From assembly GCF_012641275.1 (NCBI RefSeq), contig NZ_JABAIA010000001.1, forward strand, positions 1,984,001-2,048,000: DNA of 64,000 nt, in the 5' to 3' direction. The DNA is from Chitinophaga varians (GTDB lineage Bacteria; Bacteroidota; Bacteroidia; Chitinophagales; Chitinophagaceae). Position numbers and translations under genes: made by a program. Positions 18,038-25,914 of the stretch are shown one piece after another. The notes under the pieces were generated by a model that worked only from the letters and a program-made list of their open reading frames with translations, made no database searches and was not told where the DNA came from. Within the stretch, counting starts at the first letter, position 1; each line of letters opens with the position of its first letter.

Positions 18038-18122
18038 ATTTTCGATTTTTTGATTTACGAATTTGAGGGATTTGGTCACATTCGTTTAAATTCCGAAATC
18101 CGTAAATCAAAAAATCGAAAAT
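18038..18122. repeat. Long AT-rich inverted repeat between pheT and the coiled-coil gene
   Basis: Left arm 18038-18059 and right arm 18101-18122 are perfect 22-base complements, extended inside by one mismatch and four more pairs, around a loop of about 31 bases. The arm contains TTTTTTGATTTACG. Related TTTTTTGATTTA arms flank the terminator region at about 58663-58790, so this may be a dispersed element. It could also fold in the mRNA and act as a weak terminator or processing site. Confidence 0.6.
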
Positions 18123-18139
18123 GATATCAATTGTTTAAA

Positions 18140-18445
18140 ATGGTATTAGAGCAGTACATTCAACGGGTAGAAGAAAAGCTACAACTGCTGGTGAAAAGAC
18201 TTCACCAGGTGCAGTCGGAGAATGCATCGCTAAAAGAAGAAGTCAACCACCAACAACAGGCACTGCAACAACAACAGCTGACCATACAGGCAATGGAGGA
18301 CAAACTGCATCTGTCAAAGATCGCAGCCACCGCCCAGGGAGGCGCCACAGCAACAGAAGACGCAGCCTTTAAAAAGGAAATCCGGAACAAAATCAATGAG
18401 TATATCAAAGAGATCGACCGGTGTATCGCCTTGCTAAACGGCTGA
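18140..18445 (+). CDS. Small coiled-coil protein upstream of zapA
   Basis: 101 residues from ATG at 18140. The protein is almost wholly helical with heptad character: EQYIQRVEEKLQLLVKRLHQV, then a Gln-rich coil (residues about 36-56) and a C-terminal KKEIRNKINEYIKEIDRCIALLNG. It has no signal peptide or membrane segment. It ends 19 bp before zapA and is likely co-transcribed, which suggests a divisome-associated role like the ZapB coiled coil, but this is only from context and shape. An alternative TTG start three codons upstream is less likely. Confidence 0.75.
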   Translation: MVLEQYIQRVEEKLQLLVKRLHQVQSENASLKEEVNHQQQALQQQQLTIQAMEDKLHLSKIAATAQGGATATEDAAFKKEIRNKINEYIKEIDRCIALLNG

Positions 18446-18464
18446 CATAAAATAATTTCAACAT

Positions 18465-18758
18465 ATGGAACAGCTCATTCCTATCAATATTGTGGTATCT
18501 GACCGCTCTTACCGGATCAAAATACGTCCGGAAGAGGAGGAAGAGGTACGCCGTATTATGAAAGAAGTGAATGAGAAAATCGTTGATTTTAAGACTGCCT
18601 ATGCTGGTAAAGACCAGCAGGACTATATTGCTATGGCCCTCATTATGTACGCTACCCACCCGGGCACCAGCGGCGGCAAGGCACAGGCCGTTACTGCTCC
18701 CTTTCTGCAGGAGAAACTGGAAAAGCTGGAAGAAATCATCAACCAGGCATTGGGCTGA
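18465..18758 (+). CDS. zapA: Cell division protein ZapA
   Basis: 97 residues. The N-terminal beta segment (MEQLIPINIVVSDRSYRIKI) and the helix starting PEEEEEVRRIMKEVNEKI match the ZapA head domain, which binds and cross-links FtsZ filaments at midcell; the C-terminal helix (LQEKLEKLEEIINQAL) is the dimerising coiled coil. Length is typical. It follows the small coiled-coil gene by 19 bp and precedes rny by 172 bp, an arrangement common in Bacteroidota. Confidence 0.88.
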   Translation: MEQLIPINIVVSDRSYRIKIRPEEEEEVRRIMKEVNEKIVDFKTAYAGKDQQDYIAMALIMYATHPGTSGGKAQAVTAPFLQEKLEKLEEIINQALG

Positions 18759-18897
18759 GGTCACTTTACCCCTTGCTAAACAATGACTTAGCTAATTCGC
18801 TAATTATCACGTATTAAACGCGCTTTACTGCTATTTTTTTGTATTTTCGCGGGTCAGTTCTCGCCCCTGTCGCGTTTTAGCAGTGACTTGGGTATGA
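18759..18897 (+). ncRNA. Candidate structured RNA between zapA and rny, possibly 6S RNA
   Basis: GTCACT (18760-18765) and TGCTAAA (18774-18780) can pair with the contiguous TTTAGCAGTGAC at 18876-18887. This leaves a large open centre and an inner hairpin with CGCG ends (about 18848-18874). A long interrupted closing stem, a large bubble and an apical hairpin is the 6S RNA plan, and 6S RNA sits beside zapA in gammaproteobacteria. I see no clear promoter or terminator, and parts may instead be the rny promoter (TATTTTCG at 18842). Low-confidence call. Confidence 0.3.
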
Positions 18898-18930
18898 GGA
18901 TACTACATAAATCAAGTATAAATAATTCAT

Positions 18931-20496
18931 ATGGATGTTACACTTTATACGACAATAGCTGCAGTAGTGGCATTGATCTTAGGAATAGTGCTAGGTAAGG
19001 TGATATTTGCCAAAAACACACAGCAAAAAATTGACGAAGCTGAGCAACAGGCTAAAAAAATCGTCGCAGATGCACAACTTAGCGCCGAAACGCTGAAAAA
19101 AGACAGGTTACTCGAAGCAAAAGAGAAGTTCCTGCAATTGAAAAGTGAGCATGAGAAAGAAGTCATGCAGCGCAACCAGAAAATAGCCGAGTCCGAAAAC
19201 CGCATCAAACAGAAAGAGCTGTCCCTTAATCAGAAAAACGAACAGCTCCAGAAACACATCAACGAAAACGAAGCGATCAAGGAAACGCTGAACCGCCAGA
19301 TGGAACTGGTGACCATTAAGCGTACTGAACTGGAAAAACACCAGGAAGAGCATATCCGCCGCCTTGAAAAAGTGGCCGGCCTTACTGCTGAAGAAGCCAA
19401 ACATCAGCTGGTGGAAAGCCTGAAAGAGGAAGCCCGCTCCCAGGCGCTGTCCCATATCCAGGAAATTATTGAGGACGCCAAGCTGAAAGCCAACAAAGAA
19501 GCCAAGAAAATTATTATACAGTCCATCCAGCGCACAGCCGCTGAACAGACCATTGAGAACACCATCACCGTGTTCACCCTGGAAAGTGATGAAATCAAAG
19601 GCCAGATCATCGGCCGTGAAGGACGTAATATCCGCGCTATTGAGGCGGCTACAGGCGTTGACCTCATCGTGGACGACACCCCTGAAGCCATCGTACTCTC
19701 TTCCTTCGACCCGCTGCGCCGTGAAATCGCCCGCCTGTCCCTCCAGCGACTGGTACAGGACGGCCGTATCCACCCCGCCCGTATCGAGGAAGTGGTAGAA
19801 AAAACCAAGAAACAACTGGAAGAACAGGTAATGGACATCGGTGAAAGGACCGTAATCGAACTGGGTATCCATGGCCTGCATAAAGAACTGGTGCGACTGG
19901 TAGGTAAAATGCGTTTCCGCTCTTCCTATGGTCAGAACCTGCTGATGCACTCCAAGGAAACAGCTAACCTCTGTGCGGTGATGGCTGCGGAACTGGGCCT
20001 CAACCCGAAGCTCGCCAAACGCGCCGGCCTGCTGCATGATATCGGTAAAGTACCGGACGAAGAAACTGAACTGAGCCACGCCCTCCTCGGCGCCAAACTG
20101 GCTGAAAAATACGGCGAACACGCCGCCGTGGTAAACGCTATCGGTGCGCACCACGACGAAATGGAAATGCAATACGTGATTTCCCCGATCGTACAGGCCT
20201 GCGACGCCATCAGTGGCGCCCGTCCCGGCGCCCGCCGCGAAATCATGCAGAGCTACCTGCAACGTATCAAAGACCTGGAAAACCTGGCCCTCGCTCACGA
20301 AGGCGTGGAAAAAGCCTACGCTATCCAGGCCGGCAGGGAACTGCGTATCATCGTTGAAAGTGATAAAGTGTCCGACAACGACGCTGACCGCCTGTCCTTC
20401 GAAATCGCGAATAAAATCCAGACCGAAATGCAATATCCTGGTCAGATCAAGGTGACGGTTATCCGCGAAAAACGTGCGGTAAACATCGCCCGCTAA
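18931..20496 (+). CDS. rny: Ribonuclease Y
   Basis: 521 residues. Membrane-anchored endoribonuclease that initiates mRNA decay. An N-terminal membrane helix (about 5-27, [20 protein letters not shown]) is followed by a long charged coiled coil (about 30-200), a KH RNA-binding domain (about 210-275, [22 protein letters not shown]) and the metal-dependent HD domain (about 335-430, [32 protein letters not shown]). The C-terminal domain ends [16 protein letters not shown]. Length and order match the family. A strong terminator follows at 20538-20570. Confidence 0.96.
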   Translation: MDVTLYTTIAAVVALILGIVLGKVIFAKNTQQKIDEAEQQAKKIVADAQLSAETLKKDRLLEAKEKFLQLKSEHEKEVMQRNQKIAESENRIKQKELSLNQKNEQLQKHINENEAIKETLNRQMELVTIKRTELEKHQEEHIRRLEKVAGLTAEEAKHQLVESLKEEARSQALSHIQEIIEDAKLKANKEAKKIIIQSIQRTAAEQTIENTITVFTLESDEIKGQIIGREGRNIRAIEAATGVDLIVDDTPEAIVLSSFDPLRREIARLSLQRLVQDGRIHPARIEEVVEKTKKQLEEQVMDIGERTVIELGIHGLHKELVRLVGKMRFRSSYGQNLLMHSKETANLCAVMAAELGLNPKLAKRAGLLHDIGKVPDEETELSHALLGAKLAEKYGEHAAVVNAIGAHHDEMEMQYVISPIVQACDAISGARPGARREIMQSYLQRIKDLENLALAHEGVEKAYAIQAGRELRIIVESDKVSDNDADRLSFEIANKIQTEMQYPGQIKVTVIREKRAVNIAR

Positions 20497-20537
20497 TCAT
20501 TCTCATTTAGATATCTGGAATTTAGATATTATATTGG

Positions 20538-20570
20538 AGTCCTCCGGCCAACACCGGGGGACTTTTTTTA
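20538..20570 (+). terminator. Terminator of rny
   Basis: Ten-pair stem (20538-20547 with 20554-20563, one G-T pair) with a CCAACA loop, followed by a T-run at 20563-20569. Confidence 0.9.
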
Positions 20571-20625
20571 TCCGGTGAACAACGGAACCACGTTTAAAAC
20601 TTATCTCAAAAATCCAATAATCTAT

Positions 20626-21240
20626 ATGAAGCGGTCTTTTTTAAAATTCGTATTGGGTGCCGCCCTCGTACTGGGCACCAGCAGCGCTTTTGCACAAAAA
20701 GCCCAATCCCTGTTCAATGGTAAAAACCTGGATGGCTGGAAAATACACGGTACTGAAAAATGGTATGTGGAAAAAGGTGAATTAGTCTGCGAAAGCGGCC
20801 CGGATAAAGAATACGGTTATCTTGCCACCGACAAAAAATATAAAAATTTCGAACTGACCGTTCAGTTCAAACAGGAGGCCAATGGCAACAGCGGCGTGTT
20901 CTTCCACTCCTCCCTGGAAGGCACCAAAATTGCCGGCTGGCAGGCCGAAGTAGCGCCACCAAACATGCATACCGGCGGTATCTATGAGTCCTATGGCCGC
21001 GGATGGCTGATCAAACCGGAAGCTGATAAGGAACAATACCTGAAAATGGGCGAATGGAACACCATGAAAATCCGCGTTGACGGCGATCAGGTGACCACCT
21101 GGCTCAATGGCCATGAAATGATCACCCTGAAAGACGAAAAAATCGGTTCCATCGATGGTCAGATCGCCCTGCAAATCCACTCCGGCGGCGGTATCAAGGT
21201 GAAATGGAAAAATATTAAACTGGTTCCCCTGAAGGGATAA
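20626..21240 (+). CDS. Secreted DUF1080 protein (3-keto-disaccharide hydrolase family)
   Basis: 204 residues from ATG at 20626. That start gives a signal peptide MKRSFLKFVLGAALVLGTSSAFAQ and leaves the rny terminator clear of the coding region; an earlier in-frame GTG at 20575 lies right against it. The mature part is one DUF1080 concanavalin-like beta sandwich: SLFNGKNLDGWKIHG, a GYLATDKKYKNFEL strand, NSGVFFHS, WQAEVAPPNMHTGGIYE, WNTMKIRVDGDQVTTWLNG, and final IQLQIHSGGGIKVKWKNIKL-like strands. The family includes 3-keto-glycoside hydrolases; substrate here unknown. An SDR gene starts 10 bp downstream. It is a paralogue of each half of the protein at 31155-32522. Confidence 0.88.
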   Translation: MKRSFLKFVLGAALVLGTSSAFAQKAQSLFNGKNLDGWKIHGTEKWYVEKGELVCESGPDKEYGYLATDKKYKNFELTVQFKQEANGNSGVFFHSSLEGTKIAGWQAEVAPPNMHTGGIYESYGRGWLIKPEADKEQYLKMGEWNTMKIRVDGDQVTTWLNGHEMITLKDEKIGSIDGQIALQIHSGGGIKVKWKNIKLVPLKG

Positions 21241-21249
21241 TACAACCTT

Positions 21250-22038
21250 ATGTCCTACCAAGACCAGGTGATCTTTATTACAGGCGCCAGCTCCGGTATA
21301 GGCCGGCAGCTGGCGCTTTTGTTGGCGCAGGAAAAAGCGCGGCTCATCCTCGCCGCCAGGCATGCCGATACGCTTGCCACCGTGCAGCAGGAATGCCTGC
21401 AATACACGTCTTTCTGTGAAATCCTGATCATGGACATCACCCAACCCGAACAGGTCGATGCCGGCGCTAAAAAAGCCTGGCAGCTGTATGGCCGGATAGA
21501 TGTACTGATCAACAATGCCGGCGTGACCCAACGCTCCAAACTGATCGATACACAGGTATCCGCCATCCGTCAATTAATGGAAGTCAATTTTTTTGGTCCT
21601 GTAATGCTGACCAAAGCCCTGCTGCCTTATTTTCAGCAGCAGCAACACGGCCAGATCGTAGTTGTCAGCAGCATGGCCGGTCTGATGGGCTATCCCTGGC
21701 GCTCCGGCTACAATGCCGCCAAACATGCGCTCCAAGGCTATTTTGAAACGCTGCAGACAGAACAGCCCATTCCTCAGTTGCATACCACTATTGTTTGTCC
21801 GGGCCGTATCCAAACACCTATCACCTATGCCGCCATCACCGCCGACGGCTCCCCCTTTGGCAAAATGGACCCCGGCCAGGCACATGGTATTCCGGTGGAC
21901 AAATGTGCCCGCCGCATTATCACAGGTATGCGTAAACGAAAAAAACAGGTACTGATTGCCAGGGAAGAAAGGATATTGCTCTGGTTCAAACGTTTCTTTC
22001 CACCCTTGTTTTATTTTATTTCCCGGAAGGGGAACTGA
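21250..22038 (+). CDS. Short-chain dehydrogenase/reductase, DHRS7B-like
   Basis: 262 residues. The Rossmann nucleotide-binding motif TGASSGIG (about 12-19), NNAGV, the catalytic serine in VVSSMAGLMG and the YxxxK dyad in SGYNAAKHAL mark a classical SDR using NAD(P)H. The C-terminal part ends in a basic and hydrophobic stretch (RILLWFKRFFPPLFYFI) that could touch the membrane, as in the DHRS7 group. Substrate unknown. It lies 10 bp after the DUF1080 gene, so they probably share a transcript; SDR enzymes could act on 3-keto sugars, but that link is inference. Confidence 0.88.
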   Translation: MSYQDQVIFITGASSGIGRQLALLLAQEKARLILAARHADTLATVQQECLQYTSFCEILIMDITQPEQVDAGAKKAWQLYGRIDVLINNAGVTQRSKLIDTQVSAIRQLMEVNFFGPVMLTKALLPYFQQQQHGQIVVVSSMAGLMGYPWRSGYNAAKHALQGYFETLQTEQPIPQLHTTIVCPGRIQTPITYAAITADGSPFGKMDPGQAHGIPVDKCARRIITGMRKRKKQVLIAREERILLWFKRFFPPLFYFISRKGN

Positions 22039-22203
22039 TGTCAATAACAAATGGACCGTGGTCGTAGATGAATCGCTGTTCAGATGAAATGGCTTCTTGC
22101 ATATATGGGCTGCCAGGAGAGTCGGAAATCCGTAGGGCCGTCCACGTTACTATATGGCGGGCGCTGGCATAACGACAACGGACTAAACAAGGACGAAGGG
22201 TCA

Positions 22204-22801
22204 ACTTAAGGGCAAAAATGTCAAAAATCATCAAAAAACACCGTTTTTCCGAAAAAAGCAACCTTCCCATACCAGCTTCCCATTACCACATTGCAAAGCA
22301 TCCTGATAACACAAGGCGATTATATCGCGCGAAGCGCATAAAGACTCGCAGGAAGCAGGCTGCTCCCCGGCCAGAAAGCATTAAAAACCCAGTTGATAGA
22401 ACCGGAAGTGTAGGGGCATAAAACAGCAGAGGTGAGTAATTCAGGAACGAAAGTGTCAAAAATCATCAAAAAAACACGTTTTTTTCGAAAAAAAGGCCGA
22501 CCCATACAGGCTTCCAATCACCACAGCGCAAAACATCCTGACAGCCCAGGGAAATTATATCGCGCGAAGCGCATTAAAAGCTCGCAGAATCAGGATATTC
22601 CCCGGCCAGAGGGCATAAAACCAATTGTAGAACCACAAGTGCCAGGGCATAAAACAGCAGAGATAGGTAATTCAGGAACAAAAATGTCAAAAACCGCCCA
22701 AAAAACGACGTTTTTTCGAAAAATTTGACTTTTCATGCATGCCACTTGCCTCAAGACATTTTGGTAAAACATGGCAAAACATCGCGCGAAGCACATAAAA
22801 A
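22204..22801. repeat. Three imperfect tandem repeats, period about 231-235 bp
   Basis: Equivalent points TGTCAAAAA occur at 22219, 22454 and 22685. Each unit starts with GTCAAAAAnCnnC, then a self-complementary T-run/A-run centred on TCCGA or TTCGA, and later ATATCGCGCGAAGCGCAT, a CCCCGGCCAGA block and GGGCATAAAACAGCAGAG. The third unit is internally deleted but keeps ATCGCGCGAAGCACAT before the scpB terminator. Units 1 and 2 differ at many positions, so the duplication is not recent. Confidence 0.8.
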
Positions 22802-22820
22802 AGCCTGCAAAAAGCAGGCT
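22795..22820 (-). terminator. Terminator of scpB
   Basis: AGCCTGC (22802-22808) pairs with GCAGGCT (22814-22820) around AAAAA. On the minus strand it is followed by TTTTTT. Confidence 0.85.
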
Positions 22821-22826
22821 GTTATA

Positions 22827-24041
22827 TTAGTCTTTTTTATCTGTATCTTCGTTGGTTGAGTTTTCATCCTCATCCTCATCCTCATCCTCATCCTCATCCT
22901 CATCCTCATCCTCATCCTCATCCTCATCCTCATCCTCATCCTCATCCTCATCCTCATCCTCATCCTCATCCTCATCCTCATCCTCATCCTCATCCTCATC
23001 CTCATCCTCATCCTCCTGTTCTTCTGATACAGGTTCATCATCTTCTGAAGGGAGTTCCATGGCTTCTTCCACGATACTGTCGGGGTCTTTGTCGCTGTCC
23101 TCGTCTTCTGCCGGTCCCTGATCGCCGGCGGCTTCGTCTTCGATGGCAGGCGTTTCCTCCTCTTCTTCCGTGGCTGATTCTGGCGTGGTGGTACCTTCGG
23201 GGACATCGGGCGTTTCAGGAGCTACAGCATCTTCCGGGGCGGGAGCTTCTTCGGTGGTATCTTCTTCTGCGAGATAGGTATTGAAGGCGACGATTTCATC
23301 GTCCGGCTCGGCCTCTTCATCTTCTGCGGCGGGCACCTCGGGAGTTTCCAGCCGGTCAAGTTCATGATCGGGGTCCAGCAGTTCCCCGTCTTCGGAGACC
23401 ATCATGGAGTGTGAATTTTCGGGTGTCTGGGCGTTATCACCGCGACCGATAGTGGCTGTATCTTCATTGATCAGCGTAGGCTGTACGAGTTCTTCCTCAA
23501 AAAGTTCTTTCAGTTTGGGCAGATCGGCAGCGGAATTGATACCGAAATAGTCCATAAAAGAACGGGAAACGGTGTATAGCAGCGGCTTACCGGGCAGGTC
23601 TTCACTGCGGCCGGAGATAACGATCAGTTCTTTTTCCAGCAGTTTCTGGATAGAATAGTCCGTACTTACGCCGCGGATGTATTCAATTTCTCCTTTGGAG
23701 ATAGGCTGGCGGTAAGCGATGATAGCCAGTGTTTCGAGGGCAGCTGTTGACAGGCGTTTCAGGAATTTATCACCGTTGAGCTGTGCCACGGTCTGATAAT
23801 ATTCCTTTTTGGTCATGAATTGGTACCCGCCGCCACTGCTTCTGATTTCAAAGGCGTAGAACTCAGAGCTGTACTTCTCCCTGATGGCTTCCATGGCTGC
23901 TTCTACCTGCTCCAGCGTGGCGCGGTCTTCCAGGAATGCCAGCGCGTTATTGAGCAACTCCACTATTTCCAGCAGGGGTAATGGCCGATCGGCTGCAAAA
24001 ATTAGTGCTTCCACATGTGGGATGAGCTGTGATATTTCCAT
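22827..24041 (-). CDS. scpB: Segregation and condensation protein B with a long acidic tail
   Basis: 404 residues; ordinary ScpB has about 180-220. Residues 1-185 are the conserved core with two winged-helix domains (ISQLIPHVEALIFAADRPL, TKKEYYQTVAQLNGDKFLKRLSTAALETLAIIAYRQPISKGEIEYIRGVS, YTVSRSFMDYFGINSAADLPKLKELFEE). ScpB works with ScpA and SMC in chromosome condensation. The remaining ~215 residues are low-complexity and acidic (Glu, Asp, Pro, Thr), ending in about 25 consecutive Glu-Asp pairs and ENSTNEDTDKKD. The ED run is encoded by a nearly pure hexanucleotide repeat. The tail probably does not fold. scpA is not in the window. Confidence 0.93.
   Translation of the reverse strand: MEISQLIPHVEALIFAADRPLPLLEIVELLNNALAFLEDRATLEQVEAAMEAIREKYSSEFYAFEIRSSGGGYQFMTKKEYYQTVAQLNGDKFLKRLSTAALETLAIIAYRQPISKGEIEYIRGVSTDYSIQKLLEKELIVISGRSEDLPGKPLLYTVSRSFMDYFGINSAADLPKLKELFEEELVQPTLINEDTATIGRGDNAQTPENSHSMMVSEDGELLDPDHELDRLETPEVPAAEDEEAEPDDEIVAFNTYLAEEDTTEEAPAPEDAVAPETPDVPEGTTTPESATEEEEETPAIEDEAAGDQGPAEDEDSDKDPDSIVEEAMELPSEDDEPVSEEQEDEDEDEDEDEDEDEDEDEDEDEDEDEDEDEDEDEDEDEDEDEDEDEDEDENSTNEDTDKKD
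22864..23014. repeat. Hexanucleotide microsatellite inside scpB
   Basis: About 25 uninterrupted copies of TCATCC (plus strand), encoding Glu-Asp on the minus strand. Because the unit is six bases, changes in copy number keep the reading frame. Confidence 0.95.
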
Positions 24042-24062
24042 GTTGCTATCAGAGGTGTGAAT

Positions 24063-24102
24063 TACAAAAAAAGGTCAAAGACTAAAAATACAGTCTTTGA
24101 CC
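24063..24102 (-). terminator. Terminator of atpG
   Basis: Perfect 11-bp stem GGTCAAAGACT (24073-24083) with AGTCTTTGACC (24092-24102). On the minus strand it is followed by a T-run (complement of 24065-24072). Confidence 0.85.
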
Positions 24103-24145
24103 CTAATCTGAAAATATTTCGATATTCAGTATTGACGTAGTGTTA

Positions 24146-25030
24146 TCAACCTGCCAGTGCAGCGGCACCGCTCACGATCTCAGTCAGCTCGGTGGTGATG
24201 GCGGCCTGACGGGCGCGGTTGTAAGAGATCTTCAGTGTACGCAGCAGTTCCTGGGCGTTTTCAGTGGCTTTGTCCATAGCGGTCATACGAGCGCCATGCT
24301 CAGAAGCGTGAGAGTCCAGTACCGCTTTGAAGAACTGGGTGTTCAGGATTTTCGGCATCAGTTCAGCGATCAGTACTTCTTTCTGTGGTTCAAAGATGAA
24401 ATCCGCTTTCAGGTTGTTGTCTTCTTTGCTTTCCACTTTCGCGATAGGCAGGAACTGTTCAGAAACATATACCTGGGTAGCAGCGTTTTTGAATTCGCTG
24501 TAGATGATTTCCACCGCGTCGTAAGTACCGTCGATAAAACCATTCAGTGCTACAGAAGCCGCTTCTTTCACGTTTTCGAAAGTGAGGCTGCCGAACAGCT
24601 GCCAGTACTTGTCGATTACTTTATAACCATTCTGGGCGAAGTGCTCGTATCCTTTTTTGCCGATAGGCAGTATTTCCACTCTGCCCTGCTCAAACTGTTC
24701 CTGGTATTTCTCGCGGATAACACGTTTGGCAGTTTTGATCAGGTTGGAGTTGAAGGCGCCGCACAGACCTCTGTCTGAAGTGATCACCACAATCAGTACT
24801 TTTTCAACCTCACGTTGTGCAGCCAGGGGAGTGGCGATATTGCCTTCGCTGTTGGAAACAATATTCTGCAGCATCTCCTGGAGTTTCAAGGCGTAAGGAC
24901 GCATCAGTAAAATAGCATCCTGTGCACGTCTTAATTTCGCAGCACTCACCATTTTCATGGCTTTTGTGATCTGCTGACCAGATTGAATAGATTTGATTCG
25001 GTTACGAACTTCTTTAAGCTGTCCGGACAT
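24146..25030 (-). CDS. atpG: ATP synthase gamma subunit
   Basis: 294 residues. The central rotating shaft of F1. The N-terminal helix (SGQLKEVRNRIKSIQSGQQITKAMKMVSAAKLRRAQ) and C-terminal helix (MTAMDKATENAQELLRTLKISYNRARQAAITTELTEIVSGAAAL) are the coiled shaft; the central domain has VVITSDRGLCGAFNSN. Complete and of normal length. It stands alone: no atpA, atpD or atpC is next to it, and both neighbours are unrelated, so the F1 genes are split in this genome. It has its own terminator. Confidence 0.96.
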   Translation of the reverse strand: MSGQLKEVRNRIKSIQSGQQITKAMKMVSAAKLRRAQDAILLMRPYALKLQEMLQNIVSNSEGNIATPLAAQREVEKVLIVVITSDRGLCGAFNSNLIKTAKRVIREKYQEQFEQGRVEILPIGKKGYEHFAQNGYKVIDKYWQLFGSLTFENVKEAASVALNGFIDGTYDAVEIIYSEFKNAATQVYVSEQFLPIAKVESKEDNNLKADFIFEPQKEVLIAELMPKILNTQFFKAVLDSHASEHGARMTAMDKATENAQELLRTLKISYNRARQAAITTELTEIVSGAAALAG

Positions 25031-25221
25031 ATATTTTAATCAATTACGGAATGACAAATTACTTTGACGATCATGCATCCAGGCAGTTGATTTCCTGAAT
25101 TTGGCTGCAAAGGTAAGCAATGAAGGTATAATTTGAAAATCCATCGGGAAGATAATTAGACCTTTCTTTTAAATGCTAACTATCAACCTTATATAAATAC
25201 TAAAATAATTAAATAATAAAA

Positions 25222-25803
25222 TTATAACGTGATCGTGGTGCCCAGTACCTGGAGAAACGCAGCGATCCATTGCGGGTGGGCCGGCCATGCCGGTGCCGTC
25301 ACCAGTTTACCGTCAACGACTGCTTCTGTAACATTAACAGACACATAAGTGCCGCCGGACGCAGTTACTTCGGGCGCTACAGCAGGGTAAGCGGTCAGTT
25401 TTTTACCCCGTACCACATCTGCAGCGGTCAGGATCTGGATAGCATGACAAACAGCAGCTACCGGTTTATCTTCTGTAAAGAAATGCCGCACCAGCTCCAG
25501 CACGTTTTTATTAAGCCGCAGGTACTCAGGCGCCCTGCCGCCGGCAATCACCAGCGCGTCATAGTCTGCCCCCGACACATCAGCAAAGGAGGCATTGAGC
25601 ACAAAACCATGACCGGGTTTTTCTGAATAGGTCTGGTCGCCTTCAAAATCGTGGATGGCTGTTTTTATCTTGTCGCCGGCAGCCTTGTCGGGACATACCG
25701 CATGCACCTCGTGCCCAATCATTTGCAGCATCTGAAAAGGTACCATGGTTTCATAGTCTTCCGCAAAATCTCCTGTCAGCAATAAAATCTTCTTCTGTGC
25801 CAT
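25222..25803 (-). CDS. DJ-1/PfpI-family protein
   Basis: 193 residues from ATG at 25803. That start begins directly with the first strand, [18 protein letters not shown]; a frame from 25836 adds an unlikely 11 residues. The class I glutamine-amidotransferase-like fold shows [11 protein letters not shown], and the nucleophile elbow [15 protein letters not shown] with the reactive cysteine followed by His. Members act as deglycases/hydratases for glyoxals, chaperones or proteases. Activity here is not determinable, though Cys and the upstream Glu (FAEDYE) are both present. Cytoplasmic, single gene. Confidence 0.88.
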   Translation of the reverse strand: MAQKKILLLTGDFAEDYETMVPFQMLQMIGHEVHAVCPDKAAGDKIKTAIHDFEGDQTYSEKPGHGFVLNASFADVSGADYDALVIAGGRAPEYLRLNKNVLELVRHFFTEDKPVAAVCHAIQILTAADVVRGKKLTAYPAVAPEVTASGGTYVSVNVTEAVVDGKLVTAPAWPAHPQWIAAFLQVLGTTITL

Positions 25804-25854
25804 ATAGTGATGTTTTTTAAGTCCTTCAATATACACAAAATAACGGGATAAACG

Positions 25855-25887
25855 CAGACGCTCCGGACGTTTTGCCCGGAGCGTCTG
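25855..25887 (-). terminator. Hairpin, probable terminator after SusD gene 1
   Basis: Perfect 12-bp stem CAGACGCTCCGG (25855-25866) with its complement at 25876-25887. The T-run on the minus strand is weak (CGTTTAT), so termination may be partial or the hairpin may stabilise the 3' end. Confidence 0.65.
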
Positions 25888-25914
25888 TTAAGAAATCATG
25901 AAGTGGTAAGGCGA

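Larger units (their letters stand above)
22039..22826. other. 788-bp non-coding stretch between convergent SDR and scpB genes
   Basis: No supported gene. About 22039-22200 is unique sequence; 22204-22801 is occupied by the tandem repeats; 22795-22820 is the scpB terminator. Short frames on both strands here repeat with the DNA and look non-coding. Confidence 0.7.

Noticed and set aside
22218..22728. Two short plus-strand frames with similar products (KIIKK...)
   Set aside because: Their similarity follows from the tandem DNA repeat; lengths and ends differ and the start codon is not kept in unit 2.
22864..23014. CRISPR array
   Set aside because: The unit is six bases without spacers, inside a coding region.
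22852..23121. Poly-Ser and Pro-His repeat frames on the plus strand
   Set aside because: They are translations of the scpB hexanucleotide repeat in other frames; scpB has a full conserved core on the minus strand.
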